Positions 53,447 through 63,676 of a stretch of DNA of 64,000 bases are shown here, in pieces. The notes below the pieces were generated by a model that had not been told where the DNA came from, ran no database searches, and saw nothing but the letters and a program-made list of their open reading frames with translations. The DNA comes from Ciborinia camelliae (taxonomy: Eukaryota; Ascomycota; Leotiomycetes; Helotiales; Sclerotiniaceae): the NCBI GenBank assembly GCA_025890175.1, contig JANPYM010000012.1, forward strand, positions 337,785 through 401,784, in the 5' to 3' direction. Every line of letters begins with the position of its first letter. The first letter of the stretch is position 1. The position numbers and the translations under genes are program-made.

Positions 53447-54126
53447 ATTTTAAATTAAAAATAAAAAGACATCATTAATTCAAGATTTTGTATAGATGTA
53501 GGGGCGGTAAGAATTATAGCTTTTAACCATATTATTATATTATTACTAGTAGGTATATTTATTAGAAATAATAAGGCATATTATTAAGATAGGGTATAAG
53601 ATTTGAATAAAGGTAGTATAAATATTCGTAGTAGAAATAGAGCAGGAGGGAGGAAGAAGAAAGGAAAAGGTCAAAATGAAGAAAAGATAGGATTATTTTA
53701 GAAACCTCATTAACAGGATCTCGCTTAACTTCGCCTAATTTATGTCATTCGGCTGCTCTTCGGAATTCAAAGGCTCCAGGTACTCATTTACAGTCTCTAG
53801 CTACTCCAGCTGTTATTATTGTTGTAACCGGACCTTGATTCCCGGCTGACCGACGGCCCGTTCATCATAGCCACCGGATAGAGTTTTCCATCACATCGAA
53901 GAATAATTTAAATCAAAATACTAGTTTACCCAGAATTTGTAATTTTAGAATACAAATATTGGTGGGAAAATATCCTTTCTGAATGAAGACACGTAGATGG
54001 CCTTCTCAGGCTTTCTTTTGAAAAGCATTGATAAATAAGAGTGTTGCCTTTTAAGATGTGCGTACGTTCATTTGTTCTCTGTGCACAAGTACACCGGCAA
54101 GATTGGGACTCCATATATTTCTCAAA
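53447..54126. promoter_or_regulatory. Border of AT compartment and upstream region of the CBM1-GDSL gene
   Basis: The first ~20 bp continue the gypsy J relic, after which composition becomes normal. No gene is seen. A purine-rich run (gaggaagaagaaaggaaaagg) lies near 53,650-53,670. A TATA-like gataaataag lies at 54,030-54,039, about 90 bp upstream of the likely start codon. No regulator site could be assigned with confidence. Confidence 0.45.
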
Positions 54127-55499
54127 ATGATTCTTGCTGTAATTATGTTGTTAGCGTCAGCTGCTGCACAGCAACCAGTATATGGTCAATGTGGAGGTAT
54201 AGGCTGGACTAGTGGGACAACCTGTATTATTGGCAGCACCTGTGTCTACCAAAATCCATACTATAGTAGTCAACCCCCCAATCACAATTTATAACATTAT
54301 GCTCACTCATCATGATGTCTAGGCCAGTGTCTTCCTGGAGCAGCTAGCAGTACCTCGAGTTCAAAGACGACAACAAGTGCTCCGGGAACCTCGAAGACAT
54401 CTACGATATCAACAACATCAATCACCACAACCAAAAGTAATCGCTCGATATTTGTCATTTTAGTCATTTTACCGCATTAAATCTGCTAACATAGCCGAAC
54501 GCAAAGGCCCTACATCTACTGCAGCAGTAGAGTATTTTATAACTTTGTAAGAAGGATTGCTCGCGCTTTTGCATTCAAATTTGCGCTGACTCCGAAACCA
54601 GCGGCGACTCATACTCCCAGACAGGATTTGACCCGACCTTGACCCAACCAGCAGCTGAAAACCCCCTTGGAAATCCCAATCTCCAAGGTTATACCACCAC
54701 TGGTGGTCTCAACTGGGCAAGTAGAACAAGAAGCTTGAATGTGTCCTTTGCTGATGAAAGGGTATGTAGATTGGCTATCTCGTTGAAACGTACAACACCA
54801 CACTTGTGTTATCGTATAACTTTGCATCCGGAGGTGCAACGACAAATGCATCGCTTGTCGCCCCATATGCATCTACGGTACTATCCTTGATCGATCAAGT
54901 GAATCAATTCGTCCAATACATCCCCTCAGGACCTTGGTCGGCTAGTAACACGCTCTTCGGCATTTGGATGGGTGTCAACGATGTCGGGAACGCATATTAT
55001 CTCTCAGACTACACAACACTACTCGGGCAGATCATGGATTCTTATTTTGCGGAGGTTCAGAAACTGTATAATGCTGGAGGCCGGAATTTTCTATTCTTGA
55101 CTGTTCCACGTGAGTCTCCTTGTTGATTGAAATTGCCGTTGAAAATTTCAGACACTGATAATACACAAAGCAACCGAAGACAGCCCTTTATTCATAGCTC
55201 AAGGGACAGCAGTGCAGGCTTCTCTCGCGACTGCTATATCCCAATACAATGCCGCTATAATGTCACGTGTTGCAGCATTCAAGGCAGCAAATGCTGGGTC
55301 CACGACCTGGGTATACGATACCCAGACCCCCTTCTTAGCTGCAATCAACAATCCTACAGCATATGGTTCGGTTGATTCCACTTGTATCAACGCGGATGGT
55401 GTCAGTTGTCTCTGGTGGAATAACTATCATCCTGGTCAGATTATCCACAAGCTAATCGCTCAGGGCATCGCGGCACTTTTGAACGGCGCATTCTGGTAG
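54127..55499 (+). CDS. Secreted CBM1-GDSL esterase (CE16-like acetylesterase)
   Basis: A predicted secreted esterase, likely removing acetyl groups from plant-wall polysaccharide fragments. Six exons: 54,127-54,265; 54,323-54,436; 54,495-54,546; 54,602-54,716; 54,770-55,109; 55,171-55,499, giving 362 residues with phases that all fit. Domain order: signal peptide (about 1-14), CBM1 (about 16-52, QCGGIGW start, ending YYSQCLPG), Ser/Thr-rich linker (about 52-95), then the GDSL hydrolase. Block I is [10 protein letters not shown] with the nucleophile Ser105. Block II is SGGAT (160-164) and block III is GVND (208-211). The final block is WWNNYHPG with His340; the usual Asp three residues before His is Asn337. 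Intron 4 uses a GC donor (GCAAGT), since no GT donor restores the frame. I chose the ATG at 54,127 because it directly starts a hydrophobic signal sequence; the in-frame ATG at 54,058 would add a polar 23-residue leader. It is the first gene after the AT-rich block. Confidence 0.88.
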
Positions 55500-55839
55500 A
55501 CAAGTCAATTATATATATCAATAATTTGGATCCTATTGTACTTAAGAAACTGGTCATATCAATTCTGGTCATAACCCTTTTTCATAACAACTATCAAGGT
55601 TACTACCCTACGTAACCCTTACCAAACATCAATAATAGCTGATATGGTTCTCTCTATGTTTGCAACTGTACGGACTGATATTGCCGACATACCACTCATA
55701 AATCACTCACTACTATTAAAACTATAAATATGATTTGGACTTGGTTCAGGAGCAGAGATGTACATAAACAATGAAAGAAGGTCCAAATTATTAATTTAAG
55801 AAAAACAAATAACCCAATCCAAAATCTCAATACCCAAAC
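55500..55839 (+). promoter_or_regulatory. Intergenic region between esterase and oxidase genes
   Basis: About 340 bp holding the 3' UTR of the esterase gene and the upstream region of the FAD gene. A TATA-like actataaatatg lies near 55,720-55,732. No other feature was seen. Confidence 0.4.
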
Positions 55840-57260
55840 ATGCCAACTAAACTTACTACATCCTCTCGAATTCTCATTGCGGGAGGCGACAGCCCTTCAC
55901 TTAGCTCGTCGAGGATATGTAGATGTTACAATCCTCGATGCATATGCTATACCATCCCCGATATCCGCTGGAAATGATATCAATAAGATTGTGGAACAAG
56001 GCAAGCTCGATGGAATTCCTGTAATTTATATCGAGTGAGCTAATAAATATACCCAGGCTCCTTCACCGATGGTGAAGATGACGTTTCTATGATTTTACTT
56101 AACAAAGCGAGCGAGGGATGGCTGAACGATTCTGTTTTCACGCATTATTATCATCCAACCGGGTATATCGTGGCGGCCGTTACCCCAGCAGCGATAGAGC
56201 GGGTTAAGAGGCGAGAGCTGCCCGATTCAAGATCTAGTTTTGTGAGACTAGAAGCTGCCGAGGAGTTTAGAAAGACTATGCCTCCTGGGGTGTTGACGAG
56301 AGATTTCCCTGGTTGGAAAGGTGTCTTTAAGTCCTCCGGCGCCGGCTGGGTACATGCTCGTAAAGCGCTGGAAAGTGCTGTCAAGGAGGCGCAAAGGCTC
56401 GGGGTGAAGTTTATTGCCGGTTCACCTCAGGGTTCCGTCACTAGGCTCATTTATGAGGATGGAGACGTGATGGGCGTTAAAACTGAGGATGGCAAGGAGC
56501 ATTGGGGTGACAGGACAATACTTGCAGCTGGGGCCGGAGCTGATGCACTGTTTGATTTCAAAGACCAGTTGCGACGCACGGCTTGGACTTTAGGGCATAT
56601 TAATATGTCAGAGGATGAGATAAAACTGTACAAGAATCTTCCAGTTCTTTTCAATATCGAAAAGGGATTTTTTATGGAACCGGACGAGGACAATCACGAG
56701 ATCAAAATATGTAATGAGCATCCTGGATACTGTAACTGGGTAAGTTCATATCTTGTCACTCTACCACCAAATACCAATTTTCATAAATTGTCAATAATCA
56801 CTAACCAAGCCAAGCCCTAGATTCCGGGGTTAGATGGAAAAACCAGGAGCATTCCATTTTTGAAACAACAGATTCCCATAGATTCAGCAAAGAGGATTCA
56901 GCAATTCTTATTAGAGACGATGGCACAACTTGCAGAGCGCCCCTTATCCTTTGCCCGAATCTGTTGCTGTGCGGGACACCGGATAGAGCATTCCTCATCG
57001 ATACACCGCCAGGATACGACGCGCTAACACTGGCGGTTGGGGGAAGCGGACACGGCTTCATGCATATCACTTCAGTTGGCGGATTTGTTGTTGATTTGAT
57101 GGAAGGGAAGCTGGACCACAAGCTAAAAAATGCCTTCCGATGGAGACCTGAAACGGCGGTGGATAGAATTTGGAAGGATCTACAAGGTAGATTTGGAGGA
57201 CCCAATGAAATTATGGACTTCCAGGAAGTGACAGAATGGACCAATTTACCTACCAGATAG
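55840..57260 (+). pseudogene. Broken FAD-dependent fructosyl-amine/sarcosine-oxidase-like gene
   Basis: Members of this family oxidise secondary or glycated amines with FAD, releasing peroxide. Pieces: 55,840-56,000; 56,057-56,739; 56,821-57,260. They retain LHLARRGYVDVTILDAY, SAGNDINKI, YYHPTGYIVAA, NIEKGFFMEPDEDNHEI, CNEHPGYCNW and LAVGGSGHGFMHI. Two defects are seen. At 55,882-55,888 the reading goes from LIAGG straight to ATALHLA with a frame change, so most of the GxGxxG FAD-binding loop is missing (about 20 bases by family comparison). Near 56,971-56,978 one base is missing before TPDRAFLID, shifting frame again; just before it the usual Trp of CWC is Cys. Intron 1 appears to use a GC donor (GCAAGC, 56,001) and intron 2 a normal GTAAGT. 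Without the losses the product would be about 430 residues. Sequencing error is possible but would have to occur twice. Confidence 0.82.
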
Positions 57261-57639
57261 AGTAAGTGGATAGAGTAAGTGTATATCTCGAGTTGGAACA
57301 TGGAGGGTTTGTTATTAAACCGAAAAAATACATTAATGAAAATTTGAAGAGCGAAACGCATTATTAAGATTTCGAGGAAATCCAGATAATATTTCATGGT
57401 TTCCAGATCGATACAAGTCTTCTGTGGGACTGACTAAATATGAGGTGGCTATAGGACGCCGGCCTTAAATATATGTGAAAATTTGGTCAGTGAACACAGA
57501 TTACTCTGTTAGTCTTAGGGTAATTTTGATATGCCCATCTTACGTATGGTATGGTATGAAAGTATGTACACTATGGATACCCACCCCTACTTTGGGCAAA
57601 GTTTATATTACACTTGACGAACGTCTATCATTGTATGCT
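57261..57639. other. Convergent intergenic region
   Basis: About 380 bp between the ends of the + strand oxidase pseudogene and the - strand helicase gene. It presumably holds both 3' UTRs. No structured feature was seen. Confidence 0.4.
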
Positions 57640-60600
57640 TTAGTCTTCTTCATAAACATCCTGCTGCATCTGTCGTTCCCATATTCGGTTTGCAGATTCA
57701 ACGATTTTTTCAGCTTTCGCAAGAAGCTTCGCATGAAACTTTTCCTCGTCATCGAACGCTAGCCGTAGTTTCCTCGGCTGAGCCATTAGAAGTACAGGCA
57801 TTAGTTCTTTCGAGTCTGCCCCCGCAATTGCTCCAACTGTCTTATATCCGTTATCCCAGAAGATCCTTGCTGTTCTACTTTTAATGAATGTGATCTCTGC
57901 GAGGGCGAGAAGATCGGATTTGGCGCCTATTGCTTGTTAGATGAGGACTGGCAATTCTGTGCCGACCAGAAAAAATGAATCCAAAGAACCTCGTTGCTTC
58001 CTGTAAGGAATTGAGGTACATACCGGCTTTTAATCGATCAGAGAAGTGATCAAGAACTGCAGCTAGTGCCCCCCAATCCATTTTCTCACAGAACTTGATC
58101 ATTCCTGCAGCAAATCCATGGCAAGTTTGAGCCAAGTTTTGTATGGTCCCTCGTGGTAAGTCATATTTGCGAGCCACGGCATGAACTGGCATTTCGTTAC
58201 AGAGGTCTCGAAGCTGTAAAGCCGTATAAAATCTTTTGTATACCCGAGCGGCCTCCATTTCTTCTGGCGTTGACTCTTTCATCGATCCGCCTTGTGCCCT
58301 AAAAGGAAACGCAGTGTCAACTAATGATTGGATGGTCAGTGATGAGAGTAAACTTACATTTTATTGATAATTAATGGCTTGAGACCAACGAAACCAAGGA
58401 CTCTCATGTTGCTTTCATCAAGCATATCAACTTCCTTGCGGAAAACTTGCCAGTTAATATTTCCCTGCATAGCCTGAACAGGCGTAAAAGTGTAGAGCAC
58501 ATGCATCTCGCAATCTAGTACAAATGCTTCGAGTGATTTTCGTAGTTCTTTGTGGACAAACAAGCCATCTTCTGGAGCGAGAGAAGAAGCCACAACAGCC
58601 TGTCCGAGGCGTGTAGCTTCGTACGAACATAATTGCGTCTGTTCTACAAGTTTATTTTCAAGTAGATCCTTAAGAGTCATCTCAACCATAGATATTATCT
58701 CTTCCTGGTCAATCGTATGGTATAGGAGTGTCTTCTTCACGTAATCATCGACTGAATCTTTACTTGTTGCCAATTTTGTAGCTATGACCTCAAGCAATGC
58801 CCTGTGCACGCATCAATATCAAACTAATGGGGATCTGTCAGGATCTTATACCTTTTTATACCTCTCTTTCCTGGTACCAAGCAACTCTCTACTGAGGGAA
58901 TTTCGGCTTCCATAAGTTGGGCAACGGCCTCGAGATCAGACTTTTGGCAACAGAGGTATGTTTCGCCAATTTCATCTTTTCCCTTTCGCCCAGCTCTACC
59001 TCTCATCTGACGACTGCAGCAATCAACATCGGCAGCTATTAGTATTAGGTAAGATACTCACAGCATTGAAGGACCAACCAAATCAGACCCCATTCTAGCG
59101 CCATGTAATATCACGCGCCCTAATTAATTGTAATGTCAGTGTTTACAATACGTATAAAAAAACAAATTAAGTGTATGGTTGAATATCGTAAGTTTTCGGC
59201 ATCATGGAATTGATAATTGGATGACTCACTGGCAGGAAGATTAATACCCGCCGCGAGACTACACGTCGCTACCATGGCTTTCAGCACCCCTTCATCGTAG
59301 GCAGCTGCGACCAAGTCACGCTCTTCTGTAGTAAGGCCAGCATCTGGGGGTGTCAGAAACTTGGATGTAAGAGGACCAAAGATACATACGATGAAATGCT
59401 ACGCCCAAAGGGACCGTTTTCTCCAGCACTTGGTCGAGACCACTACTTGTGTTTCGTAGATCATTCAGAAGATCACGTCGTCTATTTATCAAAATTGAGT
59501 CAACTGCATCGGCCGGAGGTAGCACCTGGCTTATCAAAATTGCATCTCTTTCACAACCCAGACGACCTGTTATTCACAGACTTAATAACACTGCTCGGAA
59601 ATCTAAAACGAAGAACGAAAAACAAAACTCCGAGTCCGCATATTCAACAGCAAAGATCAGAAGCTTGGGCTCGAACATGGTACCTATCTTCAGCCGAGCC
59701 CGAGTTAACAAAAATAAGGACTGCACTTACTACTGCAGAATACTAACACACCATAGCCACTTCTGGCAGTTTCATTGGCCAACGCAACAACGGAGTTCAA
59801 CAATGGGTTATTGAGTTCCTTATGTTGCGAAGTCTGTATTAGCCTATGAGGTTCCGGAAGTGGACCAATCGAATTGCCTCCCGTCTGAGAATTTAGTTGC
59901 GAAGCTGTCTTGTAGAACCTGTTCGAAGTCGAAGCTGGATATACAGCATTCTCAAAGACAAGATGCTCTTCTACAGGGACGGCTCGGTAATTGGAAATGT
60001 AAAACTTGGCATTATTGAGCCATTTTGCGAGCAAGTCTGCATTCTTTGCTTCGTCAGACTATTACATCCATGAGATCATTACAAGAGAACGGCTAGACTT
60101 ACATCGAGGGTCGCGCTCATACCAACTATTTGTACACCCTGCTCCAAGCTAAGGAGCTTTGTAGCCATTAGTTCTAGTATATATCCACGGCTTTCATCAT
60201 TTATGAAATGAATTTCGTCCATAACCACGACTCCAAGATTCCCTATGGAGCAATCATCAATAGCCGCATTAACAAGCGAGTTTGCCTGTGGTACATAGTT
60301 AATGAATGTAACTTCGAATTGTGTCCATAATGACGCACCTTTTCGATGGTGCACACAGCAATATCCATGTCAGTCCATGATGAATTCGATTTGCTTCCAC
60401 CATAAAATCCAGTCACTCTGATGGTGTTTTCATTTCCTCGGTTCCGCCACATGGAAGGCCACTTTGTTTCTCGGGAAGATGTCTCTTTGGAGATGCCCTC
60501 GACAACCTTTCGAAGCCATCGGAGTTTTTCTTGAACTAGTGCAACATAGGGTAGAACCAACAGAGCTTTCTTCTCTGGGTTTTGTATTATCTTCTTGAGC

Positions 60601-61130
60601 ATGAGAACATCCGCAACCAGGGACTTCCCACCCCCTGTCGGAGCGGTATAGACAAGATTACGTTCTCCAGCAAGCGCACCACTGCGCAGGAGACATTCTG
60701 ATTGCCACGGATATATAGATTTAATTCCAAGGGCAGCGAAATTTTCGATTAGTTGATTTGGTAGTTGATATGCAGGATGTGCTAAATCAAGCAAAGGATT
60801 TTGTGTTGGGGTTGGCGTCAAAGCAAGTTGTCTTCTCTGTGAATACTCGGAATAATTCTGGACAGTAACATTTTCAATTTCACTTGCCTTTAAAGCCCCC
60901 GGGCTTTCACTTTTGAGGGTTGGACGGATACAATCTCTCTGTTTCGAGACCCCCGTTTGGAGATGAGAGAGATTAGAGGGATATGAAGTCCCTCGTGAAC
61001 TTTCGGAATCATTCAATTCATCGAATGTTCTTTTCACAGCAACACGTGAGACTGTTGTAGAAGCAACTCTTGTTGCATCTATGGTAGTTTTGTGATACAC
61101 ACCAGACCGTGTCGCGTTAGACTTCTTCAT
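57640..61130 (-). CDS. HELQ/Hel308-type superfamily 2 DNA helicase
   Basis: A 3'-5' DNA helicase of the HELQ/Hel308/MUS301 group, which acts at stalled forks and in crosslink and double-strand-break repair in the nucleus. Ten exons on -: 61,130-60,339; 60,285-60,103; 60,043-59,731; 59,566-59,390; 59,343-59,230; 59,119-59,062; 59,013-58,852; 58,801-58,358; 58,298-58,024; 57,926-57,640. Total 934 residues with all phases consistent. The N-terminal ~115 residues are low complexity. Then come YPWQSECL (Q-motif region), Walker A APTGGGKS (163-170), TIEKANSL (261-268), DEIH (287-290), SATLD (321-325), VEEHLVFEN, FHHAGLT (487-493) and QMRGRAGR (548-555). A winged-helix/ratchet region follows (about 560-790), then the C-terminal helix-hairpin region IFWDNGYKTVGAIAG. 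There is no polymerase domain, so it is not a full Pol theta. Intron 2 could instead end 15 bases earlier, adding five residues. Motifs are intact and it looks functional. Its neighbours give no operon-like context. Confidence 0.92.
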
Positions 61131-61269
61131 TTTTTAGATTGGATTGAATTTAAGAGAATTGATAGGTTTTGGTTTCCGAAAAATCATAGAGGAAGCAATA
61201 TGTAAGCCATTTGATATGCAAAGGAAAGAAAATGGAGAAAGATTAATAAATGGACCAAGCGTAGGCAGA

Positions 61270-61312
61270 TGAGGTAGGAGAGCAGAGGAGAGCAGAGGAG
61301 AGAAGAAGAGAA
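61270..61312 (+). repeat. Purine (GAGGAGAGCA)n-like tract
   Basis: Imperfect repeats of gaggagagca and gagaagaagag form a polypurine stretch in the upstream region of the helicase gene (a polypyrimidine tract on the coding strand). Confidence 0.7.
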
Positions 61313-61536
61313 GTTTGACAATAGGTAGAACCGTAGCAAAATTCTCTGTACTTGAGTCCTGGGCAGTGGAGGTAAATACCTGGTAGGTCGGGTACGTAGG
61401 TACCTAGTAGGGACTTTCGCTTTCGGTCATCATATTTTTTTATGGCCAAAATTTTAATCCGCACGGTAAGATGGATTAGGTCAGGTGAGGTTAGATAGCA
61501 ATAAGAAAAACCGAGATTTTGTAGGAAGAATGAATG

Positions 61537-61618
61537 AGAGTCAACTGGAGAGAGTCAACTGGAGAGAGTCAACTGGAGAGATTCAACTGGAGAGAGTCAA
61601 CTGGAGAGAGTCAACTGG
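61537..61618 (+). repeat. 14-bp minisatellite (GAGAGTCAACTGGA)n
   Basis: Six units of gagagtcaactgga with one gt-to-tt variant. Confidence 0.92.
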
Positions 61619-62202
61619 TTAGGTCGGGTAGTCGGAAGTCGGTGAGATCCAATCCGAGATCCGATCCTATGTACGGACTCGAAATGGTGTGGGGGAGCCT
61701 CGAGTCACGAGTGGATGGAGATGTCGGGTAAGGTACGTTGACATTGGATGATACCTATGTTGACAGGTAAATGAACATTGATAATATTGATATCGATATC
61801 AAATTGATTTTTTTATATTGAAGTGGTGGCTATGGCTATGCACGTGATCAATCAAAGCTGATCAATCAAAAAATTCATCAAAATCGGCGTTCCGGATTAT
61901 TTAAAACTAGCAAGGATGTTGAGACCCAGACGTCTGGAGATCAGACTTCAAGCATCAAATTATTTGAATGATGTTCAGAGATACCTAGATGCGGGTGGAT
62001 AATGTTAATAAAGGTAAATAACCTTTTTATCTATCAAGTACTCTACGTACCTATACTGTACGTACATTAATTTACGAGGTATTTACTACTTATTATTACT
62101 GTATGTATAATGAATGTATGTATAATGTATGAAGTAACATCAAATGTCAACCCATTCATTTATATAAAGCTGATATGGTCAACGTAACCTTATATCTGAT
62201 AT

Positions 62203-62233
62203 GCGATACGATACGATACGATACGATATGATA
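62203..62233 (+). repeat. 5-bp microsatellite (CGATA)n
   Basis: About five perfect gatac units, then a gatat variant. Confidence 0.9.
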
Positions 62234-62377
62234 CTCCGTACTCCGTACACCCGACTCCAATCAATTGAATGACGTTCCGCTAGCCCTCCGGGGGCCACTG
62301 CCATGGAGGCAGATTATGTAGGTACCTAGTATTTGGAGAGGGAATAATAACATGGATACGTTGACACCAACACGTTA

Positions 62378-62417
62378 CTGCCTCTGCCTCTGCCTCTGCC
62401 TCTGCCTCCGCCTCCGC
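62378..62417 (+). repeat. 6-bp microsatellite (CTGCCT)n
   Basis: About six units, the last two with T-to-C variants (ctccgc). Confidence 0.9.
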
Positions 62418-62635
62418 TCTGTTTTTCCCATTTGAATGCCAGCGGAATAGGGAAGGGAATGAAGGGAAGGAAAAGGAAACAGCTTAAGGGACGGGAACGA
62501 AGGTTTGATTTGATTCTACTCATACCTATACCTAGTACTCTTAAATATACTACTATATTCTCATTTCTATCAATGCAGGCACCAATTAGCGCCGCGCCAA
62601 CCTTGGTCGTTTTTGTTCTTGTGCGCTAACAAAAT

Positions 62636-62708
62636 TCCCATTCCCATTCCCATTCCTATTCCCATTCCCACCTTTTGATTCTATCGCCGCTTCCCTTCCC
62701 TTCCCTTC
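62636..62708 (+). repeat. 6-bp (ATTCCC)n and 5-bp (TTCCC)n microsatellites
   Basis: (cattcc)n with one variant at about 62,636-62,672, then cttcccttcccttccctt at about 62,689-62,708. Confidence 0.88.
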
Positions 62709-62716
62709 ATATTCCC

Positions 62717-62797
62717 CCAATCCACCAACCAGTGCCCCAATCCACCAACCAGTGCTCCAATCCACCAACCAGTGCTCCAATCCACCAACCAGTGCTC
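62717..62797 (+). repeat. 20-bp minisatellite, four copies
   Basis: Four copies of ccaatccaccaaccagtgct, the first with c for t at the end. Identical units imply recent expansion. Confidence 0.93.
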
Positions 62798-63158
62798 CAT
62801 CCCACCTCCTCACTCATATTCTCTGAATGTACTTGCGTCCTTTGTTTGGGGGCTTGGACTTTGATGGATATTTGAAGAGATTTGGAAGATTACCTAAGTA
62901 TTGACGTTGCATTGACACTGAGGAATATCATGAGCACGATGAGAATTTGACTGGTTTAATCATCTACAGTATCTATCTGGTCTTGCTCTCTCTCTTCCGA
63001 GCTTGTCTATCAATGCTACAGGTTCATACATACCTACTTCAACTAGTACTTCCTAGTCTCACTTCTTACTCCTCACTTCCAAGGTTGGCCTAGGTATTTC
63101 TCACATCCGGCCTTCGTTTATACGGCAAGGCATAGGATCATATTCTACCCACATCACC

Positions 63159-63204
63159 GACTCTACTCTACTCTACGCTACGCTACGCTACTCTACTCTA
63201 CTCC
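63159..63204 (+). repeat. 5-bp microsatellite (CTCTA/CGCTA)n
   Basis: About nine units alternating ctcta and cgcta, upstream of the + strand gene. Confidence 0.88.
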
Positions 63205-63676
63205 CTCTCTACCTTTTACTTTTACACCATTTTCCAACTTCAATTTATTTTACCGAAGCATTCATCTAAACTTTATAATTTCACTTAGGTTCCCTTTCCT
63301 GAGGTCCCTTCACTCTATCCTCCATCTCATTATATTCCTCCGTCATTTAGAGATTAAATATTGTCCATTTCGGTCATTTGTCTAGGGATAGCCTCGTCTT
63401 AGTTCTACTAATTGTCACCTTGTGGTCCTTCCACAGTCGCCCTTTCTACAATATCAGGAAATTGCCTTCCAACCACACTGTTCTCGGATTTCCAAATCGA
63501 TCCATATCCAAGCAATCTCACAACCTCAACTTCCTCTGATGGGTCGAAACCTTGTAATAATCGTCCGGCAGCCTCGTATATAGCGCTTCTCGCACCCCGT
63601 CCTCGCGGGAAGCGCTCCAGTTCATTGCCCGATATCCGATCATTTCGGCCACGGATTTGTTTGCGACACGATCGTC

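Larger units (their letters stand above)
61131..63676. promoter_or_regulatory. Divergent intergenic region rich in simple repeats
   Basis: About 2.5 kb between the helicase and the + strand gene at 63,677. It should contain both promoters and 5' UTRs. It holds at least six separate short tandem arrays, listed separately. From about 62,950 to 63,340 the + strand is C/T rich, typical of fungal housekeeping promoters. A reading frame across 61,243-61,464 or 62,326-62,523 has no family signature and is not counted as a gene. Confidence 0.6.

Noticed and set aside
1..53460. Possible mitochondrial origin of the AT-rich part
   Set aside because: Nested copia and gypsy elements with TSDs and pol relics show nuclear DNA. 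No rRNA, tRNA, cox, cob, nad or atp gene was seen, and the block is joined to nuclear genes.
1..53460. CRISPR-like arrays
   Set aside because: The repeats are contiguous minisatellites without unique spacers, and the host is a eukaryote.
53926..54294. In-frame ATG at 54,058 as esterase start, and the - strand frame at 53,926-54,114
   Set aside because: The upstream ATG would add a polar leader before the signal peptide; the - strand frame is a shadow without homology.
57475..57884. + strand frames over the 3' end of the helicase gene
   Set aside because: They are antisense to the last exon, which has family motifs and consistent splice phases.
58354..60034. Separate small genes on - between 58 and 60 kb
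   Set aside because: They are exons of one helicase: all junctions have GT-AG introns of 46-164 bp and phases that join into 934 codons.
57640..61130. Full-length DNA polymerase theta
   Set aside because: The stop codon follows the helicase C-terminal domain, and the next sequence downstream is an unrelated gene; no polymerase A motifs are present.
62326..62875. Small frames over simple repeats upstream of the last gene
   Set aside because: They consist of repeat translations (GRGRGR, PPTSAPIHQ and similar) without homology.
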